Source of the DNA: Baffinella frigidus
Taxonomy: Eukaryota > Cryptophyceae > Cryptomonadales > Baffinellaceae
NCBI GenBank assembly: GCA_026770585.1
Contig: MU646358.1
Coordinates: 266,694-278,252 of the forward strand
DNA length: 11,559 nucleotides
Direction: 5' to 3'
The first letter of the stretch is position 1. Every line of letters starts with the position of its first letter. Below the pieces are notes generated by a model. It worked only from the letters and a program-made list of their open reading frames with translations, searched no databases and had not been told where the DNA came from. The position numbers and the translations under genes are program-made. Of the stretch, positions 6,274 through 11,521 are shown piece after piece.

Positions 6274-6342
6274 GGTTTTGGGTTTTGGGTTTGGGGTTTG
6301 GGGTTTGGGGTTTGGTGTTTGAGGTTTGGGGTGTGGGGTTTC
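6274..6342 (+). repeat. Telomere-like array, TTTGGGG variant
   Basis: About nine units, mostly TTTGGGG with TTTTGGG at the start and TTTGGTG, TTTGAGG at the end. Confidence 0.88.
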
Positions 6343-6386
6343 CACGCTAATGCGAAAGGCTGCCAAACGGTGGACGAGACACGTAC

Positions 6387-6420
6387 CAACTTGACCGTGG
6401 AATCGCCCGTGCGCCCCCCC
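6387..6420 (-). pseudogene. Donor-side scrap of the ATGDS exon
   Basis: Minus strand reads ARATGDSTVKL followed by GTACGTGTCTCG, matching VATGDSKGNS and donor of the copy at 6535. Upstream is a C-run. Confidence 0.5.
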
Positions 6421-6526
6421 CCCCCCTCGCCTCCCCCTCCCTCTCCCGCCCTCCCTCTCGCTCTCTCTCTCCCACCCTCTCACTCTCTCTAGCTCTCTCT
6501 CTCTCGCTCTCTCCCTCCCTCTCGAG
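6410..6526. repeat. CT-rich low-complexity tract
   Basis: C13 followed by imperfect CCCT, CTCT and CTCG repeats. On the transcript strand this is a GA-rich tract right after the donor at 6534. Confidence 0.9.
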
Positions 6527-6534
6527 ACACGTAC

Positions 6535-6612
6535 CGAGTTGCCCTTGGAGTCGCCCGTGGCGACAAACCATTCCTGCTCCGACGCGACGAGATACGCCAT
6601 CAACCCCGCGTC
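6535..6612 (-). pseudogene. Second copy of the EWFVATGDSKGNS exon
   Basis: Minus strand reads PTDAGLMAYLVASEQEW then FVATGDSKGNS, with a GTACGTGT donor that is arguably better than that of the intact exon. It differs from the intact exon by one silent change (GAA/GAG) within the last 20 codons. The acceptor end is lost in a 20-bp minisatellite. It could be used as an alternative exon end. Confidence 0.55.
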
Positions 6613-6616
6613 TGTC

Positions 6617-6735
6617 GGTCTATCTAAACGAAATCAGTCCATCTAAACGGAAATCGGTCCATCTTAACGGCGGAAATCAGTCCATCTAAACGGAAATCGG
6701 TCTTTCTAAACGGAAATCGGTCCATCCAAACGGCG
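6617..6735. repeat. 20-bp minisatellite, about six units
   Basis: Units of gtccatctaaacggaaatcg with small changes separate the two copies of the EWFVATGDSKGNS exon. Confidence 0.85.
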
Positions 6736-6738
6736 TAC

Positions 6739-6842
6739 CGAGTTGCCCTTGGAGTCGCCCGTGGCGACAAACCACTCCTGCTCCGACGCGACGAGATACG
6801 CCACGAACCCGGCATCCGCGTCCGCCGGCCACTCGTACTCAA
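6739..6842 (-). CDS. Exon: EYEWPADADA...ATGDSKGNS segment
   Basis: A 104-bp exon: two bases plus 34 codons. The acceptor is CTCTTTTGCAG, with TACTAAC-type sites upstream (gtactaaccc at about 6882-6891 and gtactaaagg nearer the acceptor), and the donor TCG|GTACGC. Translation begins EYEWPADADAGFVAYLV, then ASEQEWFVATGDSKGNS. Start phase 1 joins the G ending the 8812-8723 exon to give GTT (Val). Soluble and acidic with three Trp/Phe pairs, so likely a folded domain outside the membrane; family not recognised. At least four acceptor-side copies lie to its right and two donor-side copies to its left. Confidence 0.68.
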
Positions 6843-6940
6843 CTGCAAAAGAGCATCTCCTTTAGTACTGGCGCGTCCTGGGTTAGTACGGGGCACGACC
6901 GATAAAAACACTCAAGACTCCAACGACCTTGCCAAGATAC

Positions 6941-6974
6941 GCCACGTCCGCGTCCGCCGGCCATTCGTAACCCA
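6941..6974 (-). pseudogene. Acceptor-side copy of EYEWPADAD exon
   Basis: TACTAACCCGTCGACTTTTGCAG-type 3' intron end is followed by GYEWPADADVAYLGK; AGF is deleted relative to the intact exon. Confidence 0.6.
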
Positions 6975-7020
6975 CTGCAAAAGTCGACGGGTTAGTACCA
7001 GCCCCGTCAACTTTCGGCGA

Positions 7021-7068
7021 GATACGTCACGAAGCCCGCGTCCGCGTCCGCCGGCCACTCGCACTCCA
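7021..7068 (-). pseudogene. Acceptor-side copy of EYEWPADAD exon
   Basis: TACTAGC...CGTCAACTTTTGCC...TTTTTAG acceptor, then ECEWPADADAGFVTYLA. The homology stops before ASEQEW. Confidence 0.6.
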
Positions 7069-7180
7069 CTAAAAATGGCAAAAGTTGACGAGCTAGTACT
7101 CGTAATCCACTGCCCACGGCACAAGTTGACAGGTTCGTACTGGTAATCCACTGCCCATGGCAAAAGTTGACGGGTTAGTA

Positions 7181-7224
7181 GGCTCCGAAGCCCGCGTCCG
7201 CGTCCGCCGGCCACTCGTACTCAA
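7181..7224 (-). pseudogene. Acceptor-side copy of EYEWPADAD exon
   Basis: CGTCAACTTTTACAG acceptor, then EYEWPADADAGFGAY and a stop (TACTAAC of the next intron-like box begins there). So an exon scrap is fused directly to another copy of the 3' intron box. Confidence 0.6.
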
Positions 7225-7276
7225 CTGTAAAAGTTGACGGGTTGGTACCAGCACCGTCAACTTTTGGCGAGATACG

Positions 7277-7405
7277 CCACCCACTGTGCCCGACACACTC
7301 ATCATTAGTAATCCACTGTGGCACACTTTCGTCAGTAGTAATCCATTGTGTCCGAAACACTCGTCGGTAGTAGTCCAGTGTCGGACACACTCATCAGTAT
7401 CACAA
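7277..7405. repeat. Minisatellite of about 30 bp with CAG|TGGATTAC units
   Basis: Four units of (cc)gacacactcatca.tagtaatccactgtg. On the minus strand each begins CAGTGGATTACTA, the same as the scrap acceptors at 7107 and 7150. A related 22-bp unit, aatccactgtgtccgacaca, is doubled at 7809-7852. Confidence 0.75.
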
Positions 7406-7425
7406 CTGGCCAAGACACGACAGTC

Positions 7426-7575
7426 TTATCTCAGAAAACAAGTTCTAAAACTCGTTTTCTCAAGTCAATCCCCTTACAATTTTGTCAACTTATGCGGAGA
7501 GTAAAGAATAAGTTGACGAATTTGTAGGGGAATTGACTTAAGAAAACGAGTTTTAGAACTCGTTTTCTGAGATAA
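7426..7575. mobile_element. 150-bp TTATCTCAG-family MITE, copy 2
   Basis: Starts TTATCTCAGAAAACAAGTTC and ends CTCGTTTTCTGAGATAA; inner loop gcggagagtaaagaataa. Flanked by the 4-bp direct repeat AGTC (7422-7425 and 7576-7579). Confidence 0.92.
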
Positions 7576-7602
7576 AGTCATTACCCTCGAGTCATTCCCC
7601 TC

Positions 7603-7645
7603 CTGGACGCGGGAGGGTCCTCATCCGCTGGCCACTCATAGTCAA
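7603..7645 (-). pseudogene. Acceptor-side copy reading DYEWPADED
   Basis: CCGTCAACTTTTGGCATGGGCAG-type acceptor (in two parts CCGTCAACTTTTG and GGCATGGGCAG), then DYEWPADEDPPASRRG. Relative to the intact exon it has silent changes (TAT/TAC, CCA/CCG) and D/E swaps. Confidence 0.6.
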
Positions 7646-7956
7646 CTGCCCATGCCAAAAGTTGACGGGTTTAGGTCAACGTTTGCCGTGAAAGTGCCAT
7701 CAACGTTTGGCGTCCGAAGAGAATAATGAGCGGTTGGATCACGCGTTTGTAGGATCGAGAGGAGAGAGGGGAAAAGGTACGGCACACTCGTCAGACTGGC
7801 CACTCGGAATCCACTGTGTCCGACACACGAATCCACTGTGTCCGACACACGCCACATCCGGGGGGTCTGTCGGGGTAAATCTACAATCTAAAATCAATGA
7901 TTTGGTCCTCCCGTGAGGGTTGGTGGAGGGTTATCGACGAGCGGAGTCGCGGCGTT
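7646..7956. other. Stretch with no firm gene
   Basis: Contains the 22-bp doublet at 7809-7852 and otherwise unrecognised sequence. Confidence 0.4.
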
Positions 7957-8060
7957 CTCACATTGATGTTCATGTTGGGAGCAGGCACGATTCTGTATGA
8001 TGGATGCCCGAACCCGGACTCTGCACTCTCCCACTGGGAGACAGGCTACTGCTCTCCCAC
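7957..8060 (+). pseudogene. Inverted copy of the GTILFDGCPNPDA exon
   Basis: On the PLUS strand the frame reads LTLMFMLGAGTILYDGCPNP, then DSALSHWETGY, matching the minus-strand exon at 8812-8723. The GAGCAG|GC junction is kept. It diverges after the Tyr into the 41-bp tandem repeat, losing the WDAAAPLT end and donor. Confidence 0.6.
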
Positions 8061-8062
8061 TG

Positions 8063-8144
8063 CAAATTCTTGTGGGTGTGGCCTATATATGATAGATGGA
8101 CGCCAAATTCTTGTGGGTGTGGCCTATATATGATAGATGGACGG
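8063..8144. repeat. 41-bp tandem doublet with TATATA
   Basis: Two units of caaattcttgtgggtgtggc followed by ctatatatgatagatgg. Each has a TATATAT core that resembles a TATA or CArG-type box, but nothing else marks a promoter. Confidence 0.85.
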
Positions 8145-8149
8145 CATAT

Positions 8150-8485
8150 TTGGACGTGACGGTAGTAACTTTTTGTACCGGCTTGTACCTTTTTGTACCG
8201 CCTTGTTACAGCCCGGTACTACTTTCGGGCCACTTCTCCCGTCGCTGCGTTGACCCCGCCACCTAACTTCTAGACCCCGAGACCCTAAACCCTAAACCCT
8301 GAACGGTACACGGCACACCCTACATGCTCTCCCACTAACGACGTTGCCGACGAAAAAAGTCGCCGCGACCCAGTAGCCCATATCCCAGTGGGAAGTGGGA
8401 AGGGGGCAGGGCTTACGGCTTAGTGTGTAGGGGTGGCAGGGTGGCACGATTCCCTACGACGAATGCGCGAATGCGAACGAATGCG
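8150..8485. other. Stretch with scraps only
   Basis: Contains two cttttTGTACCG copies (8168-8200), a short CCCTAAACCCTGAA run at 8282-8302, and at 8359-8405 on the minus strand a scrap reading SHWDMGYWVAAT, a copy of SHWDEGYWDAAA. Confidence 0.5.
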
Positions 8486-8487
8486 GG

Positions 8488-8535
8488 GGCAGGGTTGCCG
8501 GTGAGAGGAGCGGCCGCGTCCGGGTTCGGTTTGAT
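8488..8535 (-). pseudogene. Scrap of the NPDAA...PLT exon
   Basis: Minus strand reads AIKPNPDAAAPLTG: the CPNPDAA start is joined directly to the AAAPLT end, losing ALSHWDEGYWD. A deletion between the two repeated Asp-Ala-Ala coding stretches would explain it. Confidence 0.55.
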
Positions 8536-8602
8536 GGCTTAGATTCCACACGGCGGACTACGGATCTTGGTCGCGTGATCATATTTGTACTAGAAAAGGC
8601 AA

Positions 8603-8752
8603 CCTCCTGAGGCAAGGTGGCTTTTCAAAAAAGAGGTTTTTTCGCACCGGTGAGAGGATCGGCCGCGTCCCAGTAGCCCTCCTGAGGCAAGGTGGCTTTT
8701 CAAAAAAGAGGTTTTTTCGCACCGGTGAGAGGAGCGGCCGCGTCCCAGTAGC
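8603..8752. repeat. 75-bp tandem doublet including exon end and donor
   Basis: Units 8603-8677 and 8678-8752. Each carries on the minus strand GYWDAA(A/D)PLT, the CACCG|GTGCG donor and an intron hairpin GAAAAAACCTCTTTTTTGAA. Only a base or two differ, so the duplication is young. Confidence 0.9.
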
Positions 8753-8812
8753 CCTCATCCCAGTGGGAGAGCGCCGCGTCCGGGTTCGGGCACCCATCAA
8801 ACAGAATCGTGC
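8723..8812 (-). CDS. Exon: GTILFDGCPNPDAA...SHWDEGYWDA segment
   Basis: A 90-bp exon: two bases, 29 codons, one base. The acceptor is TGTTCCTGGGCGCAG, with GGTTGAC upstream as a branch-like site, and the donor is CACCG|GTGCG. Translation is TILFDGCPNPDAALSHW then DEGYWDAAAPLT. The frame stays open for a few codons upstream as LFLGAG, so the true start could be further right. End phase 1 fits the next exon (Val joint). It has a single Cys in a CPNP motif and two Trp; family not recognised. Copies lie at 7957 (inverted), 8488, 8648, 8359 and through 9068-10190. Confidence 0.65.
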
Positions 8813-8874
8813 CTGCGCCCAGGAACAGGGAGGATTCGTCAACCGTTGTGATAGTCAACATTGGGGACCCGTTC

Positions 8875-9024
8875 TTGTCTCAGAAAAGGGATTTTTAAAT
8901 TCGTTTTCTTAAGTCAACCCCCCTTCAAATTTGTCAACTTATGCGCAGAGAAAAGAATAAGTTGACGAATTTGTACAGGAATTGACTTGAGAAAACGAAT
9001 TTAAAAATCCCTTTTCTGAGATAA
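8875..9024. mobile_element. 150-bp TTATCTCAG-family MITE, copy 3
   Basis: Starts TTGTCTCAGAAAAGGGATTT and ends ATCCCTTTTCTGAGATAA; loop gcgcagagaaaagaataa. Flanked by 4-bp GTTC (8871-8874 and 9025-9028). The outer arms differ from the other copies yet still pair with each other. Confidence 0.92.
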
Positions 9025-9067
9025 GTTCGGGCTTCCATGGAAGAGGATCGTGTCTCGTGTCTATGAA

Positions 9068-9655
9068 ATCGTGCCTGCGCCCAACACGAACATCAATGTC
9101 ACCACTCAACTCTAGGCGAAAGGGCCTACTTCGACCTGTAACATGACCGCGTACGGGTTCGGGCACCCATCATACAGAATCGTGCCTGCGAACACCATCA
9201 ACATCAATGTGAGAGCGTTGAACGTACCCGTGCCCTGCGCCCACCATCAACACCAATGTCGCATTCCCACATCCAGGTGCAAACACCCATTGAAGAGAAT
9301 CGTGCCTGCGCCCAACACGAACATCAATGTCACCACTCAACTCTAGGCGAAAGGGCCTACTTCGACCTGTAACATGACCGCGTACGGGTTCGGGCACCCA
9401 TCATACAGAATCGTGCCTGCGAACACCATCAACATCAATGTGAGAGCGTTGAACGTACCCGTGCCCTGCGCCCACCATCAACACCAATGTCGCATTCCCA
9501 CATCCAGGTGCAAACACCCATTGAAGAGAATCGTGCCTGCGCCCAACACGAACATCAATGCCACCACTCAACTCTAGGCGAAAGGGCCTACTTCGACCTG
9601 TAACATGACCGCGTACGGGTTCGGGCACCCATCATACAGAATCGTGCCTGCGAAC
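9068..9655. repeat. 231-bp tandem repeat, 2.5 copies, built of exon scraps
   Basis: Units begin at 9068, 9299 and 9530 and are nearly identical (one visible difference, gtcaccactc/gccaccactc). Each unit holds on the minus strand three related scraps: TLMFVLGAGTILFNGC, ATLVLMVGAG and TLMLMVFAGTILYDGCPNP. All derive from the GTILFDGCPNP exon region. Confidence 0.92.
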
Positions 9656-9659
9656 AGGA

Positions 9660-9765
9660 TCAACACGGCTGAGGGTTTAGAGGTTACTGGGGAGGGGGCT
9701 ACGGCTTAGGGGTTAGAGGATACTCAATGTCACGTTGCCGCGTCCGGGTGCGGGCATCCGTCATC
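9660..9765 (-). pseudogene. Scrap reading DDGCPHPDAAT with flanking G-rich repeats
   Basis: At 9728-9765 the minus strand reads VDDGCPHPDAAT, another copy of the DGCPNPDAA motif. To its left lie degenerate ggtttagagg/ggcttaggggttagagg heptamer-like units. Confidence 0.5.
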
Positions 9766-10044
9766 CACACGGTGGACGACTTCCCGGTTCCCCCGATTCG
9801 TACCTGGGGGGGCCGAAAACCGACCCCTTCCTGGTACAAATTGAGGGGAAAGGAAAAAGTGGAAAGGACGTGACGCTCCTGCTCGGCGAACTCTGCTTAG
9901 AGACTTCCCGATTCCCCCGACTTGCCACACGGTGGACTACGAACCTTTCAACAACAGTCAACTTGCCTTGATGCAATCAACTTGAGAGATTTCCTGGTGC
10001 AATTTGGTCACGTACCCCCCTGGAACCCAGGCCCACAGAAACCC
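9766..10044. other. No firm gene; contains dispersed repeat
   Basis: Holds the partner of the 3600-3700 repeat at 9925-10015. A plus-strand frame (GGPKTDPFLVQIEGKG near 9810) is open but unsupported. Confidence 0.45.
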
Positions 10045-10190
10045 TCGAAGCATACTGTGGGGATACAGAATGGTGGCTGCTCCCAAGATGAACATGAATG
10101 TGACATTGCTGGACAAGATCAAAGTCAATGTCTCACAGTGACGTTCGCGTTCGGGTTCGGACACCCGTTGAAGAAAATCATGCTTGCGTG
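10045..10190 (-). pseudogene. Two older copies of the exon region
   Basis: Minus strand reads MIFFNGCPNPNANVTV at about 10137-10182 and VTFMFILGAATILYPHS at about 10056-10105. Both match the TLMFMLGAGTILFDGCPNPDA region with more divergence than the copies to the left. Confidence 0.5.
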
Positions 10191-10209
10191 TGCCGGGATA
10201 GTATCCCCT

Positions 10210-10262
10210 GACCCCCGAAAGTTGACGGTGCTGGGGTCGCCGAAAGTTGACGGTGCTGGGGT
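10210..10262. repeat. Tandem doublet of the GTCAAC box
   Basis: cgaaagttgacggtgctggg occurs twice, about 25 bp apart. On the minus strand it reads CCAGCACCGTCAACTTTCG, the box that follows branch-like sites elsewhere here. Confidence 0.8.
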
Positions 10263-10760
10263 CAGGGGGTGAGGGGGGGCGGTGGGGGGCGGTGCGCAGT
10301 TTTCTCATCTGATGGCCACTTACAGTAAGAAAACATGGCAAAAGTGGACCATGCTGGCACTAACCCGTCAACGTTTGCCATTGCTTTTTATTGTTATCGT
10401 GGCCAACCGATGCGAACACCGCTTTACCCACTTAGCAGCGGCTGAGTTCCGTTTCCCCCGGATATCCGGAGGAAACGCGGTTAGAATCCAATGCAAATGG
10501 ATAAGATTCTTGTACAAATCGTCCGTAAAGCCCCCGGTGGCTGCTAAGTGGCGCGAGTGCACTATGGCGCAGTGTGCCTCGAAGTCAACGTCCGCAGCTG
10601 TTGCAAAACCCTCTTCCTCTACCACTCGTCCTCTACCCTGTTCCCCCTCTCTCTACCAACCGTCCTCTACCCTGTCCCCCCCCCTCTCTCTCTCCCCCCC
10701 CCAGCCTGCCGGCGGCACCCTCTAGCTCTGTATCAGTCCATTTGGGCTAACCTATTTAGT
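10263..10760. other. No recognised gene; CT tract
   Basis: Opposite open frames of 147 (plus) and 85 (minus, 10368-10625) codons overlap; neither has a recognisable domain. A plus-orientation cactaacccgtcaacgtttg (10358-10377) is an inverted copy of the intron box. 10614-10712 is a C/T-rich microsatellite with runs of C. Confidence 0.45.
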
Positions 10761-10780
10761 GAGCTGGGCTCTTTTCGGCT

Positions 10781-10823
10781 CCAAAGTTGACGAATTTCTA
10801 CCACACACCCAGCATGTCAACTT
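10781..10823. repeat. Short palindrome shared with 5005-5050
   Basis: aaagttgacgaatttctacc, then acacacccagcatgtcaactt. The same arrangement occurs at 5005-5055 (aaagttgacgg...cacacccagcat...gtcaagttgagaata). Confidence 0.65.
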
Positions 10824-10929
10824 AAGAATAGTCAGCCAACCTGACTGCTCAGGATGGAGGCAAACGACGGTTGACTACCCCGGGCGATTGAGCACCAGGG
10901 CGTTGACTAATCCAGACAAGATTTGTACC

Positions 10930-11025
10930 AGGAACAGGGAGGATTAGTCAACACACGTTTTAGTCAACACCAGGGAGGATTAGTCAACACACGTTTTAGT
11001 CAACACGAGGGGATTAGTCAACAGG
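10930..11025. repeat. 36-bp tandem repeat with GTCAACAC
   Basis: Two and a half units of gtcaacaccagggaggatta, then gtcaacacacgtttta. On the minus strand each unit gives GTTGACTAATCCTCCCTG, the sequence that precedes the acceptor at 8813 (GTTGACGAATCCTCCCTG). Confidence 0.85.
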
Positions 11026-11045
11026 CGTGCGGGGGGGCTCGCAAC

Positions 11046-11105
11046 CTGCAGGGACGTTTTTGAAGGTCCCCATCTGCTCCCCCGTCTGCGCACCACGGAC
11101 CAGAT
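11046..11105 (-). CDS. Candidate upstream exon (60 bp)
   Basis: Minus strand has a T-rich 3' intron end with TTGAC and TTACTTATGAG acceptor, 19 codons reading LVRGAQTGEQMG then TFKNVPA, and a GCAG|GTTGCG donor. Its end phase 1 fits the start of the 8812 exon (joint codon GGC, Gly). No copy of the whole exon is seen, though TGATCTGGTCCTCGGTGCC at 11154-11172 resembles its start. Donor GTTGCG is weak. Function unknown. Confidence 0.35.
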
Positions 11106-11170
11106 CTCATAAGTAAACATATTCATTAAAGTCAATTTTTGCTATCTTGCGGGTGGCACCGAGGACCAGA

Positions 11171-11251
11171 TCATTCGAGGACGCGAGCACCAGAAACAGG
11201 TACTCCACACGCGAACCACGCCAGAGGAATCGAGGGAAACCGACGCCTCAT
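11171..11251 (-). CDS. Candidate first exon or short ORF with signal-like start
   Basis: ATG at 11251 opens 26 codons beginning MRRRFPSIPLAWFACGV, a basic start followed by a hydrophobic stretch, as in signal peptides. A possible GTGCTC donor within it would leave phase 1, which matches the candidate exon at 11105. A second frame through the same bases (VDEASVSLDSSGVVRVWS) also looks protein-like, so the choice is uncertain. Confidence 0.22.
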   Translation of the reverse strand: MRRRFPSIPLAWFACGVPVSGARVLE

Positions 11252-11521
11252 CCACGTTAGATCTGACGTCGTTAACTTAAGTGTTCAAGGGATTTCCCCT
11301 GAAAGATGACAAAAGTGGACGTTTCGAGCCCTCTGGCGTGGAACGTTTCTTGCGCCGTCAGCACTTGAAAACAACCTCGTCTCTCCCTGCACCTCTAGTC
11401 GCGTCCGTAAACGAGCAGCTGGCTCTTTTTGTCTCCCCTACGAGAACAGTTGAAGCCAAATCGTCTGGTCTGAGCAGAGACGACGAGAGAGTTCAGGCAA
11501 GCGAATACACGTTGTGTGCGA
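11252..11521. other. No recognised gene
   Basis: A 40-codon minus-strand frame (VLTAQETFHARGLETS...) is open over about 11276-11401 but has no support beyond openness. Could be 5' flank of the gene. Confidence 0.35.

Larger units (their letters stand above)
583..8812 (-). other. Multi-exon ferric-reductase-like gene, partial (3' end beyond left edge)
   Basis: Six short open exons on the minus strand, at 8812-8723, 6842-6739, 5368-5273, 4059-3996, 2699-2578 and 701-583, each have an AG acceptor and GT donor. Their phases match in order: ends 1,0,0,1,0,2 meet starts 1,0,0,1,0. The joined product would be a short extracytoplasmic-looking region with a CPNP motif and several Trp, a hydrophobic helix, a polar loop, another helix, then a segment resembling the ferric reductase / NADPH oxidase transmembrane domain. 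Proteins of that family pass electrons from cytosolic NADPH through FAD and membrane b-hemes to ferric iron, copper or oxygen. Seen: exon borders and phase. Known: the family. Inferred: that these exons form one transcript. Flanking exons may be missing, and nearby exon copies make exact exon choice uncertain. Confidence 0.65.

Noticed and set aside
6265-6603. Arg/Glu-rich frame over the CT tract
   Set aside because: Artifact of reading a GA microsatellite; the supported frame is EWFVATGDSKGNS at the right end only.
9143-9577. Two near-identical 67-codon plus-strand proteins (MTAYGFGHPSYR...)
   Set aside because: They are the opposite strand of the 231-bp repeat, whose minus-strand frame carries the recurring exon motif.
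9068-9655. CRISPR array
   Set aside because: Regular repeats exist, but whole 231-bp units are identical with no variable spacers, and the context is eukaryotic.
9735-9971. Plus-strand gene with GGPKTDPFLVQIEGKGKSG
   Set aside because: Looks mildly protein-like but has no start context, no splice support and no copy; the minus strand here carries a DGCPHPDAA scrap.
10282-10725. Plus-strand 147-codon open frame
   Set aside because: Its end is a C/T microsatellite (Ser/Pro/Leu run) and it contains an inverted copy of the intron box, so it is more likely non-coding.
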